NCBI GenBank assembly: GCA_963680875.1
Contig: OY804589.1
Location: forward strand, 1,364,001-1,428,000
Source of the DNA: Bathymodiolus brooksi
Lineage: Eukaryota; Mollusca; Bivalvia; Mytilida; Modiolidae
Direction of reading: 5' to 3'
Length of the DNA: 64,000 nucleotides
This document shows, one piece after another, positions 1 to 16,425 of this stretch. Position 1 is the first letter of the stretch; every line of letters begins with the position of its first letter. Position numbers and translations under genes: made by a program. The notes beneath the pieces were generated by a model. It saw nothing but the letters and a program-made list of their open reading frames with translations. It did no database searches and was not told the origin of the DNA.

Positions 1-3000
1 TTATAAACAACAAACCCATCAAACACCCTGTTACACCATTCAGTATTATAAACAACAAACCCATCAAACACCCTGTTACACCATTCAGTATTATAAACAA
101 CAAACCCATCAAACGCCCTGTTACACCATTCAATATTATAAACAACAAACTCATCAAACACCCTGTTACACCATTCAATATTATAAACAACAAACCCATC
201 AAACACCCTGTTACACCATTCAATATTATAAACAACAAACCCATCAAACACCCTGTTACACCATTCAGTACTATAAACAACAAACCCATCAAACACCCTG
301 TTACACCATTCATTATTATAAACAACAAACCCATCAAACACCCTGTTACACCATTCAGTAATATAAACAACAAACCCATCAAACACCCTGTTACACCATT
401 CAGTATTATAAACAACAAACCCATCAAACACCCTGTTACACCATTCATTATTATAAACAACAAACCCATCAAACACCCTGTTACACCATTCAGTACTATA
501 AACAACAAACCCATCAAACGCCCTGTTACACCATTCATTATTATAAACAACAAACCCATCAAACACCCTGTTACACAATTCAGTATTATAAACAACAAAC
601 CCATCAAACGCCCTGTTACACCATTCAGTACTATAAACAACAAACCCATCAAACACCCTGTTACACCATTCAGTATTATAAACAACAAACCCATCAAACG
701 CCCTGTTACACCATTCAATATTATAAACAACAAACCCATCAAACGCCCTGTTACACCATTCAGTATTATAAACAACAAACCCATCAAACACCCTGTTACA
801 CCATTCAGTATTATAAACAACAAACTCATCAAACACCCTGTTACACCATTCAGTATTATAAACAACAAACCCATCAAACACCCTGTTACACCATTCAATA
901 TTATAAACAACAAACCCATCAAACGCCCTGTTACACCATTCAATATTATAAACAACAAACCCATCAAACACCCTGTTACACCATTCAGTATTATAAACAA
1001 CAAACCCATCAAACACCCTGTTACACCATTCAGTATTATAAACAACAAACCCATCAAACAACCTGTTACACCATTCAGTATTATAAACAACAAACCCATC
1101 AAACGCCCTGTTACACCATTCAGTATTATAAACAACAAACCCATCAAACACCCTGTTACACCATTCAATATTATAAACAACAAACCCATCAAACGCCCTG
1201 TTACACCATTCAGTATTATAAACAACAAACCCATCAAACGCCCTGTTACACCATTCAGTATTATAAACAACAAACCCATCAAACACCTTGTTACACCATT
1301 CAGTATTATAAACAACAAACCCATCAAACGCCCTGTTACACCATTCAGTATTATAAACAACAAACCCATCTAACACCCTGTTACACCATTCAGTATTATA
1401 AACAACAAACCCACCAAACACCCTGTTACACCATTCAATATTATAAACAACAAACCCATCAAACACCTTGTTACATCATTCAGTATTATAAACAACAAAC
1501 CCATCTAACACCCTGTTACACCATTCAGTATTATAAACAACAAACCCATCAAACGCCCTGTTACACCATTCAGTATTATAAACAACAAACCCATCAAACA
1601 CCTTGTTACACCATTCAGTATTATAAACAACAAACCCATCAAACACCCTGTTACACCATTCAGTATTATAAACAACAAACCCACCAAACACCCTGTTACA
1701 CCATTCAGTATTATAAACAACAAACCCATCAAACACCCTGTTACACCATTCATTATTATAAACAACAAACCCATCAAACACCTTGTTACACAATTCAGTA
1801 ATATAAACAACAAACCCACCAAACACCCTGTTACACCATTCAGTACTATAAACAACAAACCCATCAAACACACTGTTAAACCATTCAGTATTATAAACAA
1901 CAAACCCACCAAACACCCTGTTACACCATTCAGTAATATAAACAACAAACCCATCAAACACCCTGTTACACCATTCAGTACTATAAACAACAAACCCACC
2001 AAACACCCTGTTACACCATTCAGTATTATAAACAACAAACCCATCAAACACCTTGTTACACCATTCAATATTATAAACAACAAACCCATCAAACGCCCTG
2101 TTACACCATTCAGTATTATAAACAACAAACCCATCAAACGCCCTGTTACACAATTCAGTATTATAAACAACAAACCCATCAAACAACCTGTTACACCATT
2201 CAGTAATATAAACAACAAACCCATCAAACACCCTGTTACACCATTCAATATTATAAACAACACAACTATCAAACACCCTGTTACACCATTCATTATTATA
2301 AACAACAAACCCATCAAACGCCCTGTTACACCATTCATTATTATAAACAACAAACCCATCAAACGCCCTGTTACACCATTCAGTATTATAAACAACAAAC
2401 CCACCAAATACCTTGTTACACCATTCAGTATTATAAACAACAAACTCATCAAACACCCTGTTACACCATTCAGTATTATAAACAACAAACCCATCAAACA
2501 CCATGTTACACCAGTCAGTATTATAAACAACAAACCCATCAAACGCCCTGTTACACCATTCAGTATTATAAACAACAAACCCATCAAACACCTTGTTACA
2601 CCATTCAATATTATAAACAACAAACCCATCAAACACCTTGTTACACCATTCAGTAATATAAACAACAAACCCATCAAACACCCTGTTACACCATTCAGTA
2701 ATATAAACAACAAACCCATCAAACGCCCTGTTACACCATTCAGTAATATAAACAACAAACCCATCAAACGCCCTGTTACACCATTCAGTAATATAAACAA
2801 CAAACCCATCAAACGCCCTGTTACACCATTCAGTATTATAAACAACAAACCCATCAAACGCCCTGTTACACCATTCAGTATTATAAACAACAAACCCATC
2901 AAACACCCTGTTACACCATTCAGTATTATAAACAACAAACCCATCAAACACCCTGTTACACCATTCAGTATTATAAACAACAAACCCATCAAACACCTTG

Positions 3001-3344
3001 TTACACCATTCAGTAATATAAACAACAAACCCATCAAACGCCCTGTTACACCATTCAGTATTATAAACAACAAACCCATCAAACACCCTGTTACACCATT
3101 CAGTATTATAAACAACAAACCCACCAAACACCCTGTTACACCATTCAGTATTATAAACAACAAACCCATCAAACACCCTGTTACACCATTCAGTAATATA
3201 AACAACAAACCCATCAAACGCCCTGTTACACCATTCAGTATTATAAACAACAAACCCACCAAACACCCTGTTACACCATTCAGTATTATAAACAACAAAC
3301 CCATCAAACACCCTGTTACACCATTCAGTAATATAAACAACAAA

Positions 3345-5690
3345 CCCATCAAACGCCCTGTTACACCATTCAGTATTATAAACAACAAACCCATCAAACA
3401 CCCTGTTACACCATTCAGTATTATAAACAACAAACCCATCAAACGCCCTGTTACACCATTCATTATTATAAACAACAAACCCACCAAACACCCTGTTACA
3501 CCATTCAGTATTATAAACAACAAACCCATCAAACACCTTGTTACACCATTCAGTATTATAAACAACAAACCCATCAAACACCCTGTTACACCATTCAGTA
3601 CTATAAACAACAAACCCATCAAACACCCTGTTACACCATTCAATATTATAAACAACAAACCCACCAAACACACTGTTACATCATTCAGTATTATAAACAA
3701 CAAACCCATCAAACACCCTGTTACACCATTCAATATTATAAACAACAAACCCATCAAACACCCTGTTACACCATTCAGTATTATAAACAACAAACCCATC
3801 AAACGCCCTGCTACATCATTCATTATTATAAACAACAAACCCATCAAACGCCCTGTTACACCATTCAGTATTATAAACAACAAACCCATCAAACACCCTG
3901 TTACACCATTCAGTATTATAAACAACAAACCCATCTAACACCCTGTTACACCATTCAGTATTATAAACAACAAACTCATCAAACACCCTGTTACACCATT
4001 CAGTATTATAAACAACAAACCCATCAAACACCTTGTTACACCATTCAGTAATATAAACAACAAACCCACCAAACACCCTGTTACACCATTCAGTATTATA
4101 AACAACAAACCCATCAAACACCCTGTTACACCATTCAGTAATATAAACAACAAACCCATCTAACACCCTGTTACACCATTCATTATTATAAACAACAAGC
4201 TCATCAAACACCCTGTTACACCATTCAGTATTATAAACAACAAACCCATCAAACGCCCTGTTACACCATTCATTATTATAAACAACAAACCCACCAAACA
4301 CCCTGTTACACCATTCAGTATTATAAACAACAAACCCATCAAACACCTTGTTACACCATTCAGTATTATAAACAACAAACCCATCAAACACCCTGTTACA
4401 CCATTCAGTACTATAAACAACAAACCCATCAAACACCCTGTTACACCATTCAATATTATAAACAACAAACCCACCAAACACACTGTTACATCATTCAGTA
4501 TTATAAACAACAAACCCATCAAACGCCCTGTTACACCATTCAGTATTATAAACAACAAACCCATCAAACACCCTGTTACACCATTCAGTATTATAAACAA
4601 CAAACCCATCAAACGCCCTGTTACACCATTCATTATTATAAACAACAAACCCACCAAACACCCTGTTACACCATTCAGTATTATAAACAACAAACCCATC
4701 AAACACCTTGTTACACCATTCAGTATTATAAACAACAAACCCATCAAACACCCTGTTACACCATTCAGTACTATAAACAACAAACCCATCAAACACCCTG
4801 TTACACCATTCAATATTATAAACAACAAACCCACCAAACACACTGTTACATCATTCAGTATTATAAACAACAAACCCATCAAACACCCTGTTACACCATT
4901 CAATATTATAAACAACAAACCCATCAAACACCCTGTTACACCATTCAGTATTATAAACAACAAACCCATCAAACGCCCTGCTACATCATTCATTATTATA
5001 AACAACAAACCCATCAAACGCCCTGTTACACCATTCAGTATTATAAACAACAAACCCATCAAACACCCTGTTACACCATTCAGTATTATAAACAACAAAC
5101 CCATCTAACACCCTGTTACACCATTCAGTATTATAAACAACAAACTCATCAAACACCCTGTTACACCATTCAGTATTATAAACAACAAACCCATCAAACA
5201 CCTTGTTACACCATTCAGTAATATAAACAACAAACCCACCAAACACCCTGTTACACCATTCAGTATTATAAACAACAAACCCATCAAACACCCTGTTACA
5301 CCATTCAGTAATATAAACAACAAACCCATCTAACACCCTGTTACACCATTCATTATTATAAACAACAAGCTCATCAAACACCCTGTTACACCATTCAGTA
5401 TTATAAACAACAAACCCATCAAACGCCCTGTTACACCATTCATTATTATAAACAACAAACCCACCAAACACCCTGTTACACCATTCAGTATTATAAACAA
5501 CAAACCCATCAAACACCTTGTTACACCATTCAGTATTATAAACAACAAACCCATCAAACACCCTGTTACACCATTCAGTACTATAAACAACAAACCCATC
5601 AAACACCCTGTTACACCATTCAATATTATAAACAACAAACCCACCAAACACACTGTTACATCATTCAGTATTATAAACAACAAACCCATC
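3345..5690. repeat. Tandem 26-unit (1170-bp) duplication inside the 45-bp satellite
   Basis: About 3345-4520 and 4515-5690 carry the same order of variant monomers at an offset of 1170 bp (26 x 45). Rare markers coincide, including the ACACTGTTACATCATT variant at 3670, 4840 and 5650 and the CCATCTAAC variant at 3932/5102 and 4157/5327. Boundaries were read by eye and may be off by one unit. Confidence 0.85.
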
Positions 5691-8600
5691 AAACACCCTG
5701 TTACACCATTCAGTATTATAAACAACAAACCCATCAAACACACTGTTACACCATTCAGTATTATAAACAACAAACCCATCAAACGCCCTGTTACACCATT
5801 CAATATTATAAACAACAAACCCATCAAACGCCCTGTTACACCATTCAGTATTATATACAACAAACCCATCAAACACCCTGTTACACCATTCAATATTATA
5901 AACAACAAACCCATCAAACACCCTGTTACACCATTCAATATTATAAACAACAAACCCATCAAACACACTGTTACACCATTCAGTATTATATACAACAAAC
6001 CCATCAAACACCCTGTTACACCATTCAATATTATAAACAACAAACCCATCAAACGCCCTGTTACACCATTCATTATTATAAACAACAAACCCATCAAACA
6101 CCCTGTTACACCATTCAGTATTATAAACAACAAACCCATCAAACACCCTGTTACACCATTCAATATTATAAATAACAAACCCATCAAACACCCTGTTACA
6201 CCATTCAGTATTATAAACAACAAACCCACCAAACACCCTGTTACACCATTCAGTATTATAAACAACAAACCCATCAAACACCCTGTTACACCATTCAGTA
6301 TTATAAACAACAAACCCATCAAACACCCTGTTACACCATTCATTATTATAAACAACAAACCCATCAAACACACTGTTACACCATTCAGTATTATAAACAA
6401 CAAACCCATCAAACGCCCTGTTACACCATTCAATATTATAAACAACAAACCCATCAAACGCCCTGTTACACCATTCAGTATTATATACAACAAACCCATC
6501 AAACACCCTGTTACACCATTCAATATTATAAACAACAAACCCATCAAACGCCCTGTTACACCATTCATTATTATAAACAACAAACTCATCAAACACCCTG
6601 TTACACCATTCATTATTATAAACAACAAACCCATCAAACACACTGTTACACCATTCAGTATTATAAACAACAAACCCATCAAACGCCCTGTTACACCATT
6701 CAATATTATAAACAACAAACCCATCAAACGCCCTGTTACACCATTCAGTATTATATACAACAAACCCATCAAACACCCTGTTACACCATTCAATATTATA
6801 AACAACAAACCCATCAAACGCCCTGTTACACCATTCATTATTATAAACAACAAACCCATCAAACACCCTGTTACACCATTCAGTACTATAAACAACAAAC
6901 CCATCAAACGCCCTGTTACACCATTCAATATTATAAACAACAAACCCATCAAACACCCTGTTACACCATTCAGTATTATAAACAACAAACCCATCAAACG
7001 CCCTGTTACACCATTCAGTAATATAAACAACAAACCCATCAAACACCCTGTTACACCATTCATTATTATAAACAACAAACCCATCAAACACCCTGTTACA
7101 CCATTCAATATTATAAACAACAAACCCATCAAACACCCTGTTACACCATTCAGTATTATAAACAACAAACCCACCAAACACCCTGTTACACCATTCAATA
7201 TTATAAACAACAAACCCATCAAACACCCTGTTACACCATTCAATATTATAAACAACAAACCCATCAAACACACTGTTACACCATTCATTATTATAAACAA
7301 CAAACCCATCAAACACCCTGTTACACCATTCAGTACTATAAACAACAAACCCATCAAACGCCCTGTTACACCATTCAATATTATAAACAACAAACCCATC
7401 AAACACCCTGTTACACCATTCAGTATTATAAACAACAAACCCATCAAACACCCTGTTACACCATTCAGTACTATAAACAACAAACCCATCAAACGCCCTG
7501 TTACACCATTCAATATTATAAACAACAAACTCATCAAACACCCTGTTACACTATTCATTATTATAAACAATAAACCCACCAAACACCCTGTTACACCATT
7601 CATTATTATAAATAAGAAACCCATCAAACACCCTGTTACACCATTCAGTATTATAAACAACAAACCCATCAAACACCCTGTTACACCATTCAGTATTATA
7701 AATAAGAAACCCATCAAACACACTGTTACACCATTCAGTATTATAAATAACAAACCCATCAAACACCCTGTTACACCATTCAGTATTATAAACAACAAAC
7801 CCACCAAACACCTTGTTACACCATTCAGTATTATAAACAACAAACCCATCAAACACCCTGTTACACCATTCAATATTATAAACAACAAACCCATCAAACA
7901 CCCTGTTACACCATTCAATATTATAAACAACAAACCCATCAAACACCCTGTTACACCATTCAGTATTATAAACAACAAACCCACCAAACACCTTGTTACA
8001 CCATTCAGTATTATAAACAACAAACCCATCAAACACCCTGTTACACCATTCAATATTATAAACAACAAACCCATCAAACACCCTGTTACACCATTCAATA
8101 TTATAAACAACAAACCCATCAAACACCCTGTTACACCATTCAATATTATAAATAACAAACCCACCAAACGCCCTGTTACACCATTCAGTATTATAAATAA
8201 CAAACCCATCAAACACCCTGTTACACCATTCAATATTATAAACAACAAACCCATCAAACACCCTGTTACACCATTCAGTATTATAAACAACAAACCCACC
8301 AAACACCTTGTTACACCATTCAGTATTATAAACAACAAACCCATCAAACACCCTGTTACACCATTCAATATTATAAACAACAAACCCATCAAACACCCTG
8401 TTACACCATTCAGTATTATAAACAACAAACCCACCAAACACCCTGTTAAACCATTCAGTATTATAAACAACAAACCCATCAAACACCCTGTTACACCATT
8501 CAGTATTATAAACAACAAACCCATCAAACACCTTGTTACACCATTCAGTATTATAAACAACAAACTCATCAAACACCCTGTTACACTATTCATTATTATA

Positions 8601-8850
8601 AACAACAAACCCATCAAACACCCTGTTACACCATTCATTATTATAAACAACAAACCCACCAAACACCCTGTTACACCATTCAATATTATAAACAACAAAC
8701 CCACCAAACACCCTGTTACACCATTCATTATTATAAACAACAAACCCATCAAACACCCTGTTACACCATTCATTATTATAAACAACAAACTCATCAAACA
8801 CCCTGTTACACCATTCAGTAATATAAATAACAAACCCATCAAACACCCTG

Positions 8851-11502
8851 TTACACCATTCATTATTATAAACAACAAACCCACCAAACGCCCTGTTACA
8901 CCATTCAGTATTATAAATAACAAACCCATCAAACACCCTGTTACACCATTCAATATTATAAACAACAAACCCATCAAACACCCTGTTACACCATTCAGTA
9001 TTATAAACAACAAACCCATCAAACGCCCTGTTACACCATTCATTATTATAAACAACAAACCCATCAAACACCCTGTTACACCATTCAGTATTATAAACAA
9101 CAAACCCATCAAACACCCTGTTACACCATTCAGTATTATAAATAACAAACCCATCAAACACCCTGTTACACCATTCATTATTATAAACAACAAACCCACC
9201 AAACGCCCTGTTACACCATTCAGTACTATAAACAACAAACCCATCAAACACCTTGTTACACCATTCAATATTATAAACAACAAACCCATCAAACACCCTG
9301 TTACACCATTCAATATTATAAACAACAAACCCATCAAACGCCCTGTTACACCATTCAGTATTATATACAACAAACCCATCAAACACCCTGTTACACCATT
9401 CAGTATTATAAACAACAAACCCATCAAACACCTTGTTACACCATTCAGTATTATAAACAACAAACCCACCAAACACCCTGTTACACCATTCAGTATTATA
9501 AACAACAAACCCATCAAACACCCTGTTACACCATTCAGTATTATAAACAACAAACCCATCAAACACCCTGTTACACCATTCAATATTATAAACAACAAAC
9601 CCACCAAACACCCTGTTACACCATTCAGTATTATAAACAACAAACCCATCAAACACCCTGTTACACCATTCAGTATTATAAACAACAAACCCATCAAACA
9701 CCCTGTTACACCATTCAGTATTATAAACAACAAACCCATCAAACACCCTGTTACACCATTCAGTATTATAAACAACAAACCCATCAAACACCCTGTTACA
9801 CCATTCAATATTATAAACAACAAACCCACCAAACACCCTGTTACACCATTCAGTATTATAAACAACAAACCCACCAAACACCCTGTTACACCATTCAGTA
9901 TTATAAACAACAAACCCATCAAACACCCTGTTACACCATTCAGTATTATAAACAACAAACCCATCAAACACCCTGTTACACCATTCAGTACTATAAACAA
10001 CAAACCCATCAAACGCCCTGTTACACCATTCATTATTATAAACAACAAACCCATCAAACACCCTGTTACACCATTCAGTATTATAAACAACAAACCCATC
10101 AAACACCCTGTTACACCATTCAGTACTATAAACAACAAACCCATCAAACGCCCTGTTACACCATTCATTATTATAAACAACAAACCCATCAAACACCTTG
10201 TTACACCATTCAATATTATAAATAACAAACCCATCAAACACCCTGTTACACCATTCAGTATTATAAACAACAAACCCATCAAACGCCCTGTTACACCATT
10301 CATTATTATAAACAACAAACCCACCAAACGCCCTGTTACACCATTCAGTATTATAAATAACAAACCCATCAAACACCCTGTTACACCATTCAATATTATA
10401 AACAACAAACCCATCAAACACCCTGTTACACCATTCAGTATTATAAACAACAAACCCATCAAACGCCCTGTTACACCATTCATTATTATAAACAACAAAC
10501 CCATCAAACACCCTGTTACACCATTCAGTATTATAAACAACAAACCCATCAAACACCCTGTTACACCATTCAGTATTATAAATAACAAACCCATCAAACA
10601 CCCTGTTACACCATTCATTATTATAAACAACAAACCCACCAAACGCCCTGTTACACCATTCAGTACTATAAACAACAAACCCATCAAACACCTTGTTACA
10701 CCATTCAATATTATAAACAACAAACCCATCAAACACCCTGTTACACCATTCAATATTATAAACAACAAACCCATCAAACGCCCTGTTACACCATTCAGTA
10801 TTATATACAACAAACCCATCAAACACCCTGTTACACCATTCAGTATTATAAACAACAAACCCATCAAACACCTTGTTACACCATTCAGTATTATAAACAA
10901 CAAACCCACCAAACACCCTGTTACACCATTCAGTATTATAAACAACAAACCCATCAAACACCCTGTTACACCATTCAGTATTATAAACAACAAACCCATC
11001 AAACACCCTGTTACACCATTCAATATTATAAACAACAAACCCACCAAACACCCTGTTACACCATTCAGTATTATAAACAACAAACCCATCAAACACCCTG
11101 TTACACCATTCAGTATTATAAACAACAAACCCATCAAACACCCTGTTACACCATTCAGTATTATAAACAACAAACCCATCAAACACCCTGTTACACCATT
11201 CAGTATTATAAACAACAAACCCATCAAACACCCTGTTACACCATTCAATATTATAAACAACAAACCCACCAAACACCCTGTTACACCATTCAGTATTATA
11301 AACAACAAACCCACCAAACACCCTGTTACACCATTCAGTATTATAAACAACAAACCCATCAAACACCCTGTTACACCATTCAGTATTATAAACAACAAAC
11401 CCATCAAACACCCTGTTACACCATTCAGTACTATAAACAACAAACCCATCAAACGCCCTGTTACACCATTCATTATTATAAACAACAAACCCATCAAACA
11501 CC
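8851..11502. repeat. 32-unit (1440-bp offset) duplication inside the 45-bp satellite
   Basis: Blocks 8851-10062 and 10291-11502 match unit for unit at an offset of 1440 bp (32 x 45). They share uncommon variants such as TTATATACAAC at 9361/10801 and AAATAACAAAC at 8911/10351. They diverge at 10063/11503 (CCCTG against CCTTG). Confidence 0.85.
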
Positions 11503-14500
11503 TTGTTACACCATTCAATATTATAAATAACAAACCCATCAAACACCCTGTTACACCATTCAGTATTATAAACAACAAACCCATCAAACGCCCTGTTACA
11601 CCATTCATTATTATAAACAACAAACCCATCAAACACCCTGTTACACCATTCAATATTATAAACAACAAACCCATCAAACACCCTGTTACACCATTCAGTA
11701 TTATAAACAACAAACCCATCAAACACCCTGTTAAACCATTCAGTAATATAAACAACAAACCCATCAAACACCCTGTTACACCATTCAGTATTATAAACAA
11801 CAAACCCACCAAACACCTTGTTACACCATTCAATATTATAAACAACAAACCCATCAAACACCCTGTTACACCATTCAGTATTATAAACAACAAACCCACC
11901 AAACACCCTGTTAAACCATTCAGTAATATAAACAACAAACCCATCAAACACCCTGTTACACCATTCAGTATTATAAACAACAAACCCACCAAACACCTTG
12001 TTACACCATTCAATATTATAAACAACAAACCCATCAAACACCCTGTTACACCATTCAGTATTATAAACAACAAACCCATCAAACACCCTGTTACACCATT
12101 CAATATTATAAACAACAAACTCATCAAACACACTGTTACACCATTCAGTATTATAAACAACAAACCCATCAAACACCCTGTTACACCATTCAGTATTATA
12201 AACAACAAACCCATCAAACACCCTGTTACACCATTCAATATTATAAACAACAAACCCATCAAACACCCTGTTACACCATTCAGTACTATAAACAACAAAC
12301 CCATCAAACACCCTGTTACACCATTCATTATTATAAACAACAAACCCATCAAACACCCTGTTACACCATTCAGTATTATAAACAACAAACCCATCAAACA
12401 CCCTGTTACACCATTCAGTATTATAAACAACAAACCCACCAAACACCTTGTTACACCATTCATTATTATAAACAACAAACCCATCAAACACCCTGTTACA
12501 CCATTCAGTACTATAAACAACAAACCCATCAAACACCCTGTTACACCATTCAGTATTATAAACAACAAACCCACCAAACACCCTGTTACACCATTCATTA
12601 TTATAAACAACAAACCCATCAAACACCCTGTTACACCATTCAGTATTATAAACAACAAACCCATCAAACACCCTGTTACACCATTCAGTATTATAAACAA
12701 CAAACCCACCAAACACCCTGTTACACCATTCATTATTATAAACAACAAACCCATCAAACACCCTGTTACACCATTCATTATTATAAACAACAAACCCATC
12801 AAACACCCTGTTACACCATTCAATATTATAAACAACAAACCCATCAAACACCCTGTTACACCATTCAGTATTATAAACAACAAACCCATCAAACACCCTG
12901 TTACACCATTCAGTATTATAAACAACAAACCCACCAAACACCTTGTTACACCATTCATTATTATAAACAACAAACCCACCAAACACCTTGTTACACCATT
13001 CATTATTATAAACAACAAACCCACCAAACACCTTGTTACACCATTCAGTATTATAAACAACAAACCCATCAAACACCCTGTTACACCATTCAGTATTATA
13101 AACAACAAACCCATCAAACACCCTGTTACACCATTCAGTATTATAAAAAACAAACCCACCAAACACCTTGTTACACCATTCATTATTATAAACAACAAAC
13201 CCACCAAACACCTTGTTACACCATTCATTATTATAAACAACAAACCCACCAAACACCTTGTTACACCATTCAGTATTATAAACAACAAACCCATCAAACA
13301 CCCTGTTACACCATTCAGTATTATAAACAACAAACCCATCAAACACCCTGTTACACCATTCAGTATTATAAACAACAAACCCACCAAACACCTTGTTACA
13401 CCATTCATTATTATAAACAACAAACCCATCAAACACCCTGTTACACCATTCAGTATTATAAACAACAAACCCATCAAACACCCTGTTACACCATTCAATA
13501 TTATAAACAACAAACCCATCAAACACCCTGTTACACCATTCAGTACTATAAACAACAAACCCATCAAACACCTTGTTACACCATTCAATATTATAAACAA
13601 CAAACCCATCAAACACCCTGTTACACCATTCAGTATTATAAACAACAAACCCATCAAACACCCTGTTACACCATTCATTATTATAAACAACAAACCCATC
13701 AAACACACTGTTACACTATTCATTATTATAAACAACAAACCCATCAAACACCCTGTTACACCATTCATTATTATAAACAACAAACCCATCAAACACACTG
13801 TTACACCATTCAGTATTATAAACAACAAACCCATCAAACACCCTGTTACACCATTCAGTACTATAAACAACAAACCCATCAAACGCCCTGTTACACCATT
13901 CATTATTATAAACAACAAACCCATCAAACACCTTGTTACACCATTCAGTATTATAAACAACAAACCCATCAAACACCCTGTTACACCATTCAGTATTATA
14001 AACAACAAACCCATCAAACACCTTGTTACACCATTCAGTATTATAAACAACAAACCCATCAAACACCTTGTTACACCATTCAGTATTATAAACAACAAAC
14101 TCATCAAACACCCTGTTACACCATTCAATATTATAAATAACAAACCCATCAAACACCCTGTTACACCATTCAGTATTATAAACAACAAACCCATCAAACG
14201 CCCTGTTACACCATTCATTATTATAAACAACAAACCCATCAAACACCCTGTTACACCATTCAATATTATAAACAACAAACCCATCAAACACCCTGTTACA
14301 CCATTCAGTATTATAAACAACAAACCCATCAAACACCCTGTTACACCATTCAGTATTATAAACAACAAACCCACCAAACACCCTGTTACACCATTCATTA
14401 TTATAAACAACAAACCCATCAAACACCCTGTTACACCATTCAGTATTATAAACAACAAACCCATCAAACACCCTGTTACACCATTCAGTATTATAAACAA

Positions 14501-16425
14501 CAAACCCACCAAACACCCTGTTACACCATTCAATATTATAAACAACAAACCCATCAAACACCCTGTTACACCATTCAGTAATATAAACAACAAACCCATC
14601 AAACACACTGTTACACCATTCAGTATTATAAACAACAAACCCATCAAACACCCTGTTAAACCATTCAGTAATATAAACAACAAACCCATCAAACACCCTG
14701 TTACACCATTCAGTATTATAAACAACAAACCCACCAAACACCTTGTTACACCATTCAATATTATAAACAACAAACCCATCAAACACCCTGTTACACCATT
14801 CAGTATTATAAACAACAAACCCATCAAACACCCTGTTACACCATTCATTATTATAAACAACAAACCCATCAAACACCCTGTTACACCATTCAGTATTATA
14901 AACAACAAACCCATCAAACACCCTGTTACACCATTCATTATTATAAACAACAAACCCACCAAACACCCTGTTAAACCATTCAGTATTATAAACAACAAAC
15001 CCACCAAACACCCTGTTAAACCATTCAGTAATATAAACAACAAACCCATCAAACACCCTGTTACACCATTCAGTATTATAAACAACAAACCCACCAAACA
15101 CCTTGTTACACCATTCAATATTATAAACAACAAACCCATCAAACACCCTGTTACACCATTCAGTATTATAAACAACAAACCCACCAAACACCTTGTTACA
15201 CCATTCAATATTATAAACAACAAACTCATCAAACACACTGTTACACCATTCAGTATTATAAACAACAAACCCATCAAACACCCTGTTACACCATTCAGTA
15301 TTATAAACAACAAACCCATCAAACACCTTGTTACACCATTCAATATTATAAACAACAAACCCATCAAACACCCTGTTACACCATTCAGTATTATAAACAA
15401 CAAACCCATCAAACACCCTGTTACACCATTCAATATTATAAACAACAAACCCATCAAACACCCTGTTACACCATTCAGTACTATAAACAACAAACCCATC
15501 AAACACCCTGTTACACCATTCAATATTATAAACAACAAACCCATCAAACACCCTGTTACACCATTCAGTACTATAAACAACAAACCCATCAAACACCCTG
15601 TTACACCATTCATTATTATAAACAACAAACCCATCAAACACCCTGTTACACCATTCAGTATTATAAACAACAAACCCATCAAACACCCTGTTACACCATT
15701 CAGTATTATAAACAACAAACCCACCAAACACCTTGTTACACCATTCATTATTATAAACAACAAACCCATCAAACACCCTGTTACACCATTCAGTATTATA
15801 AACAACAAACCCATCAAACACCCTGTTACACCATTCAATATTATAAACAACAAACCCATCAAACACCCTGTTACACCATTCAGTATTATAAACAACAAAC
15901 CCACCAAACACCCTGTTACACCATTCATTATTATAAACAACAAACCCATCAAACACCCTGTTACACCATTCAGTATTATAAACAACAAACCCATCAAACA
16001 CCCTGTTACACCATTCAGTATTATAAACAACAAACCCATCAAACACCCTGTTACACCATTCAGTATTATAAACAACAAACCCACCAAACACCCTGTTACA
16101 CCATTCATTATTATAAACAACAAACCCATCAAACACCCTGTTACACCATTCATTATTATAAACAACAAACCCATCAAACACCCTGTTACACCATTCAGTA
16201 TTATAAACAACAAACCCATCAAACACCCTGTTACACCATTCAGTATTATAAACAACAAACCCATCAAACACACTGTTACACCATTCAGTATTATAAACAA
16301 CAAACCCACCAAACACCTTGTTACACCATTCATTATTATAAACAACAAACCCATCAAACACCCTGTTACACCATTCAATATTATAAACAACAAACCCATC
16401 AAACACCCTGTTACACCATTCAGTA